From: CAINVV01 sp963663675
GTDB lineage: Bacteria > Bacteroidota > Bacteroidia > Bacteroidales > Prolixibacteraceae
NCBI GenBank assembly: GCA_963663675.1
Contig: OY760498.1
Span: 2,914,001 to 2,978,000 of the forward strand
Length of the DNA: 64,000 nt
Reading direction: 5' to 3'
Part shown: positions 34,207 through 42,293 of the stretch, piece after piece
Position numbering within the stretch: the stretch's first letter is position 1
Layout: every line of letters starts with the position of its first letter
Notes under the pieces: generated by a model
Told to the model about the DNA's origin: nothing
Seen by the model: the letters and a program-made list of their open reading frames with translations, nothing else
The model's database searches: none
Position numbers and translations under genes: made by a program

Positions 34207-34812
34207 ATGAGAGTCGCTATTATCAAATACAACGCCGGCAATATTCAGTCTGTAGATTATGCCCTCAAACGACTGGGTATTGAAGCATCCATTACGGCAG
34301 ATCATGATGAAATCAGGAATGCCGACAGGGTCATTTTTCCCGGTGTGGGTGAAGCTTCCACCACAATGGCCTATTTGCGTCAGCACCAACTCGATAAGTT
34401 GATTATTGACCTGAAACAACCGGTTCTTGGAATTTGCCTCGGCCTGCAATTGATGTGCGGGTACTCTGAAGAAGGTGATACACAATGCCTTGGAATATTT
34501 GAAGAGTCAGTTAGAAAGTTTGTTTTGCAACCCGCACTTCTTCCTTCCATGAAGATACCGCATATGGGATGGAACACCATTTCCGGATTAAAAAGCGAAT
34601 TATTCGATCCGTCGATAGAAGGTGAGTATTGCTATTTTGTTCACTCTTTTTATGCCACCACCGGAACCGACACTGCTGCCGTTTGCAGTTATCCCACCCC
34701 CTTCAGTGCAGCTTTGCAGAAAAATAATTTTTATGCAGTGCAGTTTCATCCTGAAAAAAGCGGGGCAGTTGGATCGAAAATCATTGAGAACTTCCTTAAA
34801 CTATCTGTTTGA
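34207..34812 (+). CDS. hisH: imidazole glycerol phosphate synthase, glutaminase subunit
   Basis: A 201-residue class-I glutamine amidotransferase that feeds ammonia to HisF. Visible: IKYNAGNIQSVDYAL, the catalytic Cys in LGICLGLQLMCGYSEEG, and the His/Glu of the triad in VQFHPEKSG. Starts 11 bp after the thioredoxin-like gene and ends 2 bp before the hisA ATG. Confidence 0.96.
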   Translation: MRVAIIKYNAGNIQSVDYALKRLGIEASITADHDEIRNADRVIFPGVGEASTTMAYLRQHQLDKLIIDLKQPVLGICLGLQLMCGYSEEGDTQCLGIFEESVRKFVLQPALLPSMKIPHMGWNTISGLKSELFDPSIEGEYCYFVHSFYATTGTDTAAVCSYPTPFSAALQKNNFYAVQFHPEKSGAVGSKIIENFLKLSV

Positions 34813-34814
34813 TT

Positions 34815-35555
34815 ATGAGCATTGAAATAATACCGGCGATTGATATTATCGGAGGCAAATGCGTCAGGCTGAGCCAGGGAGACTACAACAGGAAAACAAT
34901 TTACAACGAAGATCCTCTGGAAGTTGCAAAAATGTTTGAAGCTGCCGGGATTAAGAGGCTGCACCTTGTCGACCTGGACGGAGCAAAGGCCCACCACATT
35001 GTCAACCACAGAGTTCTGGAACAAATAGCTTCCAACACAAAGCTAATTATCGATTTTGGCGGCGGACTTAAAAGTAACAAAGACCTGCAAACTGCCTTTG
35101 AAGCAGGTGCAGCGATGATTACCGGAGGCAGCATAGCTGTGAAATCGCCAAAAACCATGCTGAGCTGGATTAAGGACTTCGGTTCTGACCGTATCATTCT
35201 TGGCGCTGATGCATCAGGAAAAAAAATTGCTGTCGCAGGATGGACTGAAGACAGCGGACTCGATCTGTTTACTTTCATTACCCAGTGGCACGGAAAGGGA
35301 ATAGACAAAGTGATCAGTACAGATATCAGCCGCGACGGTATGTTGCAGGGTCCTGCCATCGGGCTATACCGGGAAATATTAGAACAAACACCTGGTATTT
35401 ACCTTATTGCAAGTGGAGGAGTAGGTTCTGCAAAGGATATCCTCGATCTGGAAAGAATCGGTGTGCCGGCAGTTATTGTCGGAAAAGCCATTTACGAAGG
35501 TAAAATTTCGATGGATGAGATTAGCAAAATCAACAATCAGGTCAAAGTAAAATAG
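34815..35555 (+). CDS. hisA: phosphoribosylformimino-5-aminoimidazole carboxamide ribotide isomerase
   Basis: A 246-residue TIM-barrel isomerase. ATG 34815 (MSIEIIPAIDIIGGKCVRL) is the proper start; an upstream TTG in frame overlaps hisH. The first catalytic Asp is in PAIDII, the second in STDISRDGMLQGPA, and IASGGVGSAKDI binds phosphate. The opal stop of hisH lies 2 bp before this ATG, which suggests translational coupling. Confidence 0.96.
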   Translation: MSIEIIPAIDIIGGKCVRLSQGDYNRKTIYNEDPLEVAKMFEAAGIKRLHLVDLDGAKAHHIVNHRVLEQIASNTKLIIDFGGGLKSNKDLQTAFEAGAAMITGGSIAVKSPKTMLSWIKDFGSDRIILGADASGKKIAVAGWTEDSGLDLFTFITQWHGKGIDKVISTDISRDGMLQGPAIGLYREILEQTPGIYLIASGGVGSAKDILDLERIGVPAVIVGKAIYEGKISMDEISKINNQVKVK

Positions 35556-35561
35556 CAGAGA

Positions 35562-36317
35562 ATGTTAAGCAAACGCATCATCCCATGTCTTGATATACGC
35601 AATGGACAGACTGTCAAAGGGGTCAACTTTGTCAATATCCGTGAAGTTGGTGACCCGGTTGAATTGGGAAAACTTTATTCTGAACAGGGTGCTGACGAAC
35701 TGGTTTTTCTGGACATCACAGCAACACACGAAGGGCGGAAGACGTTCGTAGAGCTTGTAAAGCGCATTGCAGCTAACCTCAACATTCCATTTACCGTTGG
35801 TGGAGGCATCAGCGAACTAAAGGATGCGGATGCACTGCTGGCAGCTGGTGCGGATAAAATATCCATTAACTCTTCAGCTATAAAAAACCCACAACTGATA
35901 GATGATTTAGCCCTCCATTTTGGAAGCCAGTTTGTTGTCGTTGCCATTGATGCCCGTGAAGACCTTGCACAAAATTGGGAGGCGACCATCCATGGAGGTA
36001 GAATTCCTACAGGGAAAGAGCTGTTTTCATGGGCCAGGGAAGCTGAAAACAGGGGTGCCGGCGAAATTTTGTTCACTTCCATGAACCACGACGGCACAAA
36101 AAACGGGTTTGCTCTTGAAGCTCTTGCTCACCTTTCAGATTTGCTCACCATCCCGCTTATTGCTTCAGGTGGAGCCGGAACAATGGAACATTTTGCGCAG
36201 GTTTTCACTGCAGGCAAAGCTGATGCAGGTCTGGCAGCTAGCATATTCCACTTCGGGGAGATAGCCATTCCGGATTTAAAAAACTATCTTCGCAACTCCG
36301 GGATAACAATAAGGTAG
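35562..36317 (+). CDS. hisF: imidazole glycerol phosphate synthase, cyclase subunit
   Basis: A 251-residue TIM-barrel that uses ammonia from HisH to form imidazole-glycerol phosphate and AICAR. Signs: RIIPCLDIRNGQTVKGVNF with the first catalytic Asp, FTVGGGISELKDADALL, the second Asp in FVVVAIDAR, TSMNHDGTKNG and IASGGAGTMEHF. Starts 6 bp after hisA. Confidence 0.97.
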   Translation: MLSKRIIPCLDIRNGQTVKGVNFVNIREVGDPVELGKLYSEQGADELVFLDITATHEGRKTFVELVKRIAANLNIPFTVGGGISELKDADALLAAGADKISINSSAIKNPQLIDDLALHFGSQFVVVAIDAREDLAQNWEATIHGGRIPTGKELFSWAREAENRGAGEILFTSMNHDGTKNGFALEALAHLSDLLTIPLIASGGAGTMEHFAQVFTAGKADAGLAASIFHFGEIAIPDLKNYLRNSGITIR

Positions 36318-36343
36318 CCGACTAATACCGGTTCTATGAAGAA

Positions 36344-36411
36344 GTTATGAATTATGAGTTATGAATTATGAGTTATGAATTATGAGTTATGAATTATGAG
36401 TTATGAATTAT
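36344..36411 (+). repeat. 14-bp tandem repeat before hisIE
   Basis: The unit GTTATGAATTATGA is repeated 4.9 times without change and runs into the hisIE start. Each ATGAATTATGAGTTATGA encodes M-N-Y-E-L-stop, and the stop overlaps the next ATG as ATGA. A degenerate relative (ATGAATTTTGAATTATAAGT) lies at 41361. Copy number is likely to vary by slippage. Confidence 0.85.
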
Positions 36412-37036
36412 GGATATGATAGATAATGATACGCTGGTGAATATAGATTTTAAAAAAGACCCTTCAGGACTGGTTCCTGCGATCATCCAGGATCAGCATT
36501 CAAACAAAGTTCTGATGCTGGGATATATGAATCCGGAGGCCTATGAAAAGACCATTCAAAATGGCCAGGTAACCTTTTACAGCCGTACCAGGAAACGTTT
36601 GTGGACCAAAGGAGAAGAATCAGGAAATTTCCTGAACGTTGTATCCATCCATACGGATTGTGACAACGACACCCTGCTGATTAAAGTAATTCCGGTAGGT
36701 CCTGTTTGCCATACAGGTGCCGACACCTGCTGGGATGAATCCAACCCCACAGATGATTTTTACTTTCTGAAAACACTCCAAAATTTCATTTCCAGTCGAA
36801 AAGCCGAGATGCCAAAAGGCTCTTATACCACATCACTTTTCGAGTCAGGAACGGCCAAAATTGCGCAGAAAGTCGGAGAAGAAGCTGTCGAAACGGTCAT
36901 CGAAGCGATGGCAAATAATGACGAGCGTTTGATTTATGAAGCATCCGACCTGGTTTATCATCTGATCGTATTACTCTCACACAAAGGCTATTCCCTGTCG
37001 GATCTTGCAACTGAACTAAAGAAAAGACACAAGTAA
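36410..37036 (+). CDS. hisI: bifunctional phosphoribosyl-AMP cyclohydrolase / phosphoribosyl-ATP pyrophosphatase
   Basis: A 208-residue HisIE fusion for steps 2 and 3 of the pathway. HisI part: VLMLGYMNPEAYEKT, FYSRTRKRLWTKGEESGN and the zinc/magnesium site HTDCDNDTLL with VCHTGADTCW. HisE part, from about residue 120: KIAQKVGEEAVETVIEA and YEASDLVYHLIVLL. Start ATG 36410 is reached directly from the tandem repeat; a second ATG two codons later is possible. Last gene of the his operon. Confidence 0.95.
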   Translation: MDMIDNDTLVNIDFKKDPSGLVPAIIQDQHSNKVLMLGYMNPEAYEKTIQNGQVTFYSRTRKRLWTKGEESGNFLNVVSIHTDCDNDTLLIKVIPVGPVCHTGADTCWDESNPTDDFYFLKTLQNFISSRKAEMPKGSYTTSLFESGTAKIAQKVGEEAVETVIEAMANNDERLIYEASDLVYHLIVLLSHKGYSLSDLATELKKRHK

Positions 37037-37117
37037 CAAGTTGCAATTGAACAATCCTGCATATTTTCTGATGATACGGAAATATCCGGATTGAGCTTTA
37101 TTCAAAATAGAATATTC

Positions 37118-37972
37118 ATGATTAACAGGATAATATTCATCTCACTTTTGATATTGGCTATAACTGCCAACTGCCTGGCAAATGTTCCTGAGATTTCTCA
37201 AATGGACAAGGCCATACTTGAGAACAAACTAAAAACCTTCGCTGCAGATCGCAATCTGCCGATGGGTGATCTCGTTTTACGAATCGGGATGAATTTCCTG
37301 AATACTCCCTACGCTGCCAAAACACTGGATAAAACGAAAGAAGAGAAACTGGTAGTCAACCTTCATCAGCTCGATTGTACAACTTTCGCTGAAAACTGCC
37401 TGGCGCTTGCCCGCACAATAAAAAGTGACAAACCCGGCATAGCCGGATTTTGTTCTGAACTGGAAAGTATCCGGTACAGAGGCGGTAAAATGGATGGTTA
37501 TACCAGCCGGCTGCATTATTTCAGTGAATGGATCCAAAACAATGAATCAAGACAGCACGTTAAGGCAATGGCGGAGCAAATGGGGGGGAAAGTACTTCCG
37601 TTAAGCCTCAATTACATGAGTACACACCCCGGGGGGTATCCACAACTGATCAATGATCTGGCAGCCACTGCCCGGATCAAAGCGATTGAAGATAAAATCT
37701 CGTCAGACAAATTCTTTTATATTCCTGCAGATAAGTTTGAAAGCATTGAAAGTAAGGTAAAAGATGGTGATATTGTGACACTTACTACCTCAATCCCAGG
37801 AATCGATGTGTCGCATGTCGGGATTCTGTTTCATAAGGATGGTAAAGTATACTTGCTCCACGCTTCATCATCCATGCAAAAAGTCGTTGTGAGTCCCGAG
37901 ACTTTTGCACAGTATATCGCCAAAAGCAAGAAAACAACCGGTGTAATGATCGCAAGGCCTGTAGACAGGTAA
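37118..37972 (+). CDS. DUF1460 secreted amidase-like protein
   Basis: ATG 37118 is preferred to the TTG at 37091 since it begins a signal peptide (MINRIIFISLLILAITANCLA). The 284-residue protein matches DUF1460, an NlpC/P60-like fold annotated as N-acetylmuramoyl-L-alanine amidase-like. The probable catalytic Cys is in LHQLDCTTFAENCLAL and the His in IDVSHVGILFH. Likely a periplasmic peptidoglycan or peptide hydrolase; the substrate is not known. It follows hisI by 81 bp but is unlikely to be part of the his pathway. Confidence 0.85.
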   Translation: MINRIIFISLLILAITANCLANVPEISQMDKAILENKLKTFAADRNLPMGDLVLRIGMNFLNTPYAAKTLDKTKEEKLVVNLHQLDCTTFAENCLALARTIKSDKPGIAGFCSELESIRYRGGKMDGYTSRLHYFSEWIQNNESRQHVKAMAEQMGGKVLPLSLNYMSTHPGGYPQLINDLAATARIKAIEDKISSDKFFYIPADKFESIESKVKDGDIVTLTTSIPGIDVSHVGILFHKDGKVYLLHASSSMQKVVVSPETFAQYIAKSKKTTGVMIARPVDR

Positions 37973-38392
37973 TCAGACACCTTTCCAGATATTCCATATC
38001 CAGTTAAGCAGCAATAATCCAATGGCAGGAATTGCCACTGACTTGCGCCTCAGGGTCTCTTCAAACCGGAGGAAAAAATGATAATAAGTATTTTTTTTCA
38101 GAAGGATATCAAAGCTAATCCAGAAAGGTGAGATAATCATTATCGACAAAATAACAAATCCGAGCGGATTCCAGTACAATCCTCCTGCCAGGTCACCATG
38201 CATCAAAGAAAGTACAGAACGTGTTGATCCGCAAGAAGGACATGGAACATGGGCAAAATGCCTGATCAGGCAAACTTCATAGGTATTTGCTACCTCCTCC
38301 GGTTTTAAGTGGCCAATCAGGGCAATCCAGCCATACCCTACCAGGCAGGCAACGAACAAATAAATATAGAACCGGTTACGTGTAAGAGACAT
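37973..38392 (-). CDS. DUF2752 membrane protein
   Basis: A 139-residue protein with three hydrophobic segments and the family motif CPSCGSTRSVLSLMHGD, then NPLGFVIL. Function unknown. Its ATG overlaps the stop of the TM2 gene (TAATG), so the two are translationally coupled, a pairing common in Bacteroidota. Confidence 0.88.
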   Translation of the reverse strand: MSLTRNRFYIYLFVACLVGYGWIALIGHLKPEEVANTYEVCLIRHFAHVPCPSCGSTRSVLSLMHGDLAGGLYWNPLGFVILSIMIISPFWISFDILLKKNTYYHFFLRFEETLRRKSVAIPAIGLLLLNWIWNIWKGV

Positions 38393-38730
38393 TAATACAA
38401 TGCCATCATCAATTTTTCAGTGTTCTTCCTGCGGGTAATTCCCATGATGGTAATCCAGTCGACCAGCACCCAGATGCCCAATCCGCCGCAGGTAAGTAAT
38501 TTGGCTACTCCCAGACCGGTATCACCTATCATAAAACGATCGACCGCTAACGGGCCCGTTAGCAAAGAGACGATTAATATGATGACAGGGTCATGAAAAT
38601 TCATGTACTGAAGCATCCGCCACTTCTGTTCGTCCATAACCAATAGACGCTCCCTGATGTGGTATAGCTGATGTTCTTCCAAAAATTTGGCATTGGCCAT
38701 CAAAAACATATCAACATTTTGTGCATCCAT
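38392..38730 (-). CDS. TM2 domain protein
   Basis: A 112-residue protein with two transmembrane helices forming a TM2 domain: LLTGPLAVDRFMIGD, then GLGVAKLLTCGGLGIWVLVDW. The N-terminal ~50 residues are soluble and helical. Function unknown; coupled with the DUF2752 gene. Confidence 0.88.
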   Translation of the reverse strand: MDAQNVDMFLMANAKFLEEHQLYHIRERLLVMDEQKWRMLQYMNFHDPVIILIVSLLTGPLAVDRFMIGDTGLGVAKLLTCGGLGIWVLVDWITIMGITRRKNTEKLMMALY

Positions 38731-38943
38731 TTTCCAATATTTAGAGTTTAACAGGTTTTATCGACTATCAGTAAGAATAATTACAGTTATAAGACATCAA
38801 AACTCACTTAAAATTACACAATACGAGCACATTAACCAAAATAATTTTTTTGATAATTTCATTCCATTGCCCAAATCAAAGTTGAATACAATGGATACCT
38901 GAAACTAAAATGGCAGTCCTTTAACTCCGGTCGCCCTTGTTTC

Positions 38944-40116
38944 TTAGTTTTTCAATTTGTCCCTGAAAATCTTTTCGAACTTTTCCATTTTTGGTTGAAT
39001 CACAATCCGGCAGTAAGGTTCATTTTTGTGAAGCCGGTAATACTCCTGGTGATAGTCTTCGGCTTCATAGAACACCGGGGCAGCCTCAACTGTTGTAACG
39101 ATTGGACGATCATAAACCTTCGCCTGGTTAAGTGCATTGATCAACTGATTAGCTACATTCTGCTGCGACTTGTTGTAATAAAATATCGCCGACCTGTATT
39201 GCGTGCCCACATCCGAACCCTGCCGGTTTAAAGTAGTAGGATCATGTACCGTGAAGAAAACCTTCAGTATCTCTTCCACACTGGTTTTTTGCGGATCAAA
39301 TACAATCTGAACCACTTCGGCATGACCGGTCTCACCCGTACAAACCTCGCGATAAGTAGGATGAGGAACATCTCCCCCGCAATATCCGGAAGTAACTTTT
39401 TCGACTCCCCTGAGATTTCTGTAGATGGCCTCAATGCACCAGAAGCATCCACCTCCAAGTACAATGGTATCCATTCCTGAAGTTACGGTATTTATGGCAG
39501 GATTATCCGACTCAAATTCCAGCGAAATTGAATTCATGCAATAACGTTTTCCTGTAGGTGCCGGACCGTCATCGAAAAGATGGCCCAAATGTGCCCCACA
39601 ACGTCCGCAAAGAGCTTCTGTCCTGTTCATTCCGAAACTCTGGTCGGAATGAAAAATTATACTCTTCGGATCTGTTTGCTCAAAAAAACTCGGCCAGCCA
39701 CATTCACTGGCAAATTTTGCATCAGAACGAAACAACTTGTTGCCACAGGCCGCGCAATAATAGGTCCCTTTCCCGGTAAAATCCCAGTACTTTCCTGTAA
39801 AAGACCGCTCAGTAGCCTTATTTCGTGCTACTTCATACAAATCGGCCGGCAGTACTTTTTTCCATTCAGCATTCGAAACATTGAGTTTCGTATGATCAGT
39901 CCTTGAATAATAAGGATTTTCAGGCTTTTTATCTTTGGGTGAATTCATTTCTGTAATGTTTGAGGATAATAATGCAGCAGGCAAAGCGGATGAACGGGTC
40001 TCAGCATCATGCCTGGTTCTTTGGGAATTTTCCTTAACAGTCAAACCACACATGGTTAAAGCCAGCGTTAACGCCGGCAATAAAAAAAGAGCCTGAAGAA
40101 AACCTTTCCTGTTCAT
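38944..40116 (-). CDS. msrBA: fused peptide-methionine sulfoxide reductase MsrB-MsrA, lipoprotein
   Basis: ATG 40116 starts a lipoprotein signal (MNRKGFLQALFLL...LALTMCG, Cys at the lipobox); 390 residues. MsrB comes first, with zinc cysteines CAACGNKL and CGRCGAHLGH and catalytic Cys in KRYCMNSISLEF. MsrA follows with GGGCFWCIEAIYRNL and GYCGGDVPHPTYREVC. The two repair R- and S-sulfoxides of methionine; the lipid anchor places this one at an envelope membrane. Order B-A is the reverse of the Neisseria PilB fusion. Confidence 0.95.
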   Translation of the reverse strand: MNRKGFLQALFLLPALTLALTMCGLTVKENSQRTRHDAETRSSALPAALLSSNITEMNSPKDKKPENPYYSRTDHTKLNVSNAEWKKVLPADLYEVARNKATERSFTGKYWDFTGKGTYYCAACGNKLFRSDAKFASECGWPSFFEQTDPKSIIFHSDQSFGMNRTEALCGRCGAHLGHLFDDGPAPTGKRYCMNSISLEFESDNPAINTVTSGMDTIVLGGGCFWCIEAIYRNLRGVEKVTSGYCGGDVPHPTYREVCTGETGHAEVVQIVFDPQKTSVEEILKVFFTVHDPTTLNRQGSDVGTQYRSAIFYYNKSQQNVANQLINALNQAKVYDRPIVTTVEAAPVFYEAEDYHQEYYRLHKNEPYCRIVIQPKMEKFEKIFRDKLKN

Positions 40117-40216
40117 AATGTCATTTGACTTTATGAACACTTTTACGAAGATAATGGGTAGTGGTTACCCATTGAAGGCGGTAAAATCAGCAAAAGGATT
40201 TCCAACACGAAATACC

Positions 40217-40423
40217 TTATTCCTGTAATAAATGATCAGACAGACTTTCTAAATATTTCCTGCAATTATCCAGAATATCCTGCCAACCGCTTTCCTGAAG
40301 CTCCGGGGAGTTCTCATCCCCGGGTTCAAATGTTTCCTCGACTTTGGTTGAATCTCCAAAGTTTTCAAATAATACCAACATCTTCCTTCCATCTCCAAGG
40401 ATAATTTCGATAGACTTCTCTAC
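40217..40423 (-). pseudogene. remnant of an SRPBCC/AHSA1-domain gene
   Basis: On the minus strand 68 codons read VEKSIEIILGDGRKMLVLFE, then a middle containing EETFEPGDENSPELQ, then GWQDILDNCRKYLESL before a stop at 40217. This is the C-terminal half of an AHSA1/SRPBCC protein. An in-frame TAG precedes the valine and no start or N-terminal half is present upstream, so it is a truncated relic. The 40424-40588 stretch next to it shows no ORF. Confidence 0.7.
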
Positions 40424-40588
40424 CTATATATTAATAAGTACCCCAGAAGTCAAAGCTAACGGAACCATAACCGGGATTAGGATAATGGTTAATGCTGTTT
40501 ATACGTTCCAATATAAGTAGAGGTTATGAATGAAAAACCTGGAAATTTTAAGCAGGAAAATATGGCAGTGACGGATTGGAAATAGTGG

Positions 40589-40957
40589 TCAGAAAAGCCT
40601 GAATCCTTTTTTTTTGCCTTGCTTAAAAAGGATAATATCTGCACACTCTGTGGTTATCAGGCACCCAGTACTGATTTTATCGAACCAGGGTAGTATTTTT
40701 TGTGTAAACTGATCAATCTTGTCCGCCTCATCAACGATTTCTACCACAACCGGCAATTTTTCCGCTATTTCCCAAAACCTGGTTGAACGTACCACGCTGC
40801 TTAAACCATACCCCATAACTCCCTTCAGAACAGTAGCGCCACTCAATCCATAACGTTTGGCTGCAAAAACCAGGGTTTCATACAAGAGACCATGCTTGAA
40901 TTTATCAGTTGAACTGACAAATATTCTCAGAACTTTTGCTTTTTTACAGGGCTCCAT
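40589..40957 (-). CDS. DUF190 PII-like protein
   Basis: A 122-residue protein of the DUF190 family, PII-like trimers of unknown ligand. Signs: LRIFVSSTDKFKHGLLYETL, LSGATVLKGVMGYG and LPVVVEIVDEADKIDQF. It lies 2 bp downstream of crcB on the same strand. This crcB-DUF190 pairing is common, which suggests a role in fluoride or anion response (inference). Confidence 0.88.
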   Translation of the reverse strand: MEPCKKAKVLRIFVSSTDKFKHGLLYETLVFAAKRYGLSGATVLKGVMGYGLSSVVRSTRFWEIAEKLPVVVEIVDEADKIDQFTQKILPWFDKISTGCLITTECADIILFKQGKKKGFRLF

Positions 40958-40959
40958 GA

Positions 40960-41343
40960 CTAAACCAATTTAGTAAGGGCATTTCCAATAAATACAGCCA
41001 ATAAACCAAGAAAAACACTCAATCCCGTGTAGAGTGAAAAATAATAGAAATTCCCATCTCTCAGCAGGTTCATATTTTCGTTGGCAAATGTCGAGAAAGT
41101 GGTAAATCCGCCGCAGAATCCGATCGTAAGGAAGATCCTCCACTCGTCACTGATAAGGTTTGTCCTCTCGGAGAGACCAAAGATCAAACCGATCAGCAGG
41201 CATCCAATAATATTGACAACCATGGTTCCGTATGGAAATGATGAGGCAATGCTGTTTTGCACCACCCTGGAGGTGAGATACCTGGCAATTCCTCCGATAA
41301 AACTGCCTGAACCAATGATTAACAGGGTTTTAAGCATACGCAA
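40960..41343 (-). CDS. crcB: fluoride channel Fluc/CrcB
   Basis: A 127-residue protein with four transmembrane helices that dimerises to form a fluoride-selective channel. Signs: IGSGSFIGGIARYLTS, FPYGTMVVNIIGCLLIG with the conserved pore Asn, and GFCGGFTTFSTFANE with the Phe-box and sodium-site residues. No fluoride riboswitch was recognised in the short upstream gap. Second possible start two codons in. Confidence 0.93.
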   Translation of the reverse strand: MRMLKTLLIIGSGSFIGGIARYLTSRVVQNSIASSFPYGTMVVNIIGCLLIGLIFGLSERTNLISDEWRIFLTIGFCGGFTTFSTFANENMNLLRDGNFYYFSLYTGLSVFLGLLAVFIGNALTKLV

Positions 41344-41412
41344 AGATAAGGAGAATATTTATGAATTTTGAATTATAAGTTAGGAGTTGTGCATAAATCT
41401 TTACCACGAACT

Positions 41413-42165
41413 TCAGGAATTCTGTTCTATTAGTCTCAGGAACATTTCCAACCCCATCCGCTTCGAATCATCCAGGTGGTAAAATATATTTTCACGAAAA
41501 TAGGCTCCGAAAGGATAAGTCGGATAGCGTAGCTGGTACTCAGCAATTACATCCGGGATGTGCACAATACCGTCGTAAAGTGCTGCTGAAAACCTGTGTA
41601 CAAATGATTCATCGACGGGTTTGTTGGCCACCCAGCAGGCGAATACAAAATCCAGTCCGGTAAGGTCTTTCCAGGCTTCACCCAAATCATAAACATACGG
41701 AAACCGGGTCTCCGCTTCAAATACCCTGTCACCGATTATTACGCCGGCTCTGTTCCCATTTATATCCTCCTCTATGTAATTTACACCTCCGTTTTGCCAT
41801 TCCGGGTGAATGTTCCAGTAATCCCTTGCCAGGATTTTCACCAATTGTACTGATGTTCTGGACTGGTAATCAAGTACAATTGACTTAATTTCCTCAACAG
41901 GGACATGGCTCACCAGTACTACAGTTCTCACTTTCCCGGAACAGGCGATACAGAAATCTGTCAGGATATTTGCCCCGGGAATACCGGAAATTTCCGCAAC
42001 CGGAATTAATCCAATATCAGCAGCACCCGATTTCAGCTTGTCTGCGCACACGGAAGGGACATCCAGCGAGAGTTCAACGGAATCCAGCAAAAGTGAATGT
42101 TGGATGCCATAAAGAAAGGGTTTTGAGTTCAGGTAGGTGATGGCGGATATCTTAATTTTATTCAT
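41413..42165 (-). CDS. mqnA: chorismate dehydratase of the futalosine menaquinone pathway
   Basis: A 250-residue MqnA, a periplasmic-binding-protein-like fold without signal peptide that removes water from chorismate to give 3-enolpyruvyl-benzoate. Signs: ISAITYLNSKPFLYG, ADIGLIPVAEI, LDYQSRTSVQLVKILA and a central GVIIGDRVFE. Shows that menaquinone, the likely electron donor for the quinol NO reductase, may be made by the futalosine route here. The other mqn genes are not in the window. Confidence 0.9.
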   Translation of the reverse strand: MNKIKISAITYLNSKPFLYGIQHSLLLDSVELSLDVPSVCADKLKSGAADIGLIPVAEISGIPGANILTDFCIACSGKVRTVVLVSHVPVEEIKSIVLDYQSRTSVQLVKILARDYWNIHPEWQNGGVNYIEEDINGNRAGVIIGDRVFEAETRFPYVYDLGEAWKDLTGLDFVFACWVANKPVDESFVHRFSAALYDGIVHIPDVIAEYQLRYPTYPFGAYFRENIFYHLDDSKRMGLEMFLRLIEQNS

Positions 42166-42182
42166 GTTTGTACTTTATCCTG

Positions 42183-42190
42183 CAAAATTA
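42183..42190 (-). promoter_or_regulatory. candidate -7 box of mqnA promoter
   Basis: On the minus strand TAATTTTG fits TAnnTTTG, 17 bp before the mqnA ATG. Confidence 0.4.
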
Positions 42191-42260
42191 GCAAAGTTTG
42201 GGAGTTGATTCCTTGCCCGGATACATTAAAATTGGACCTCTGTAACACCGTGGATTTTGT

Positions 42261-42268
42261 TACTTTTG
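42261..42268 (+). promoter_or_regulatory. candidate -7 box of purB promoter
   Basis: TACTTTTG fits TAnnTTTG, 25 bp before the purB ATG; -33 unclear. Confidence 0.4.
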
Positions 42269-42293
42269 TACTTTAATTGTAAAAAAAATTCAG

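Noticed and set aside
36344..36411. CRISPR-like array
   Set aside because: The units are contiguous 14-bp tandem copies without spacers, and no cas genes are present.
37973..38730. DUF2752-TM2 pair as a toxin-antitoxin or phage-defence module
   Set aside because: Both are common housekeeping-like membrane proteins of unknown role; nothing in the sequence points to defence.
41344..41412. Fluoride riboswitch upstream of crcB
   Set aside because: The gap to mqnA is under 70 bp and shows no conserved fluoride-aptamer pattern.
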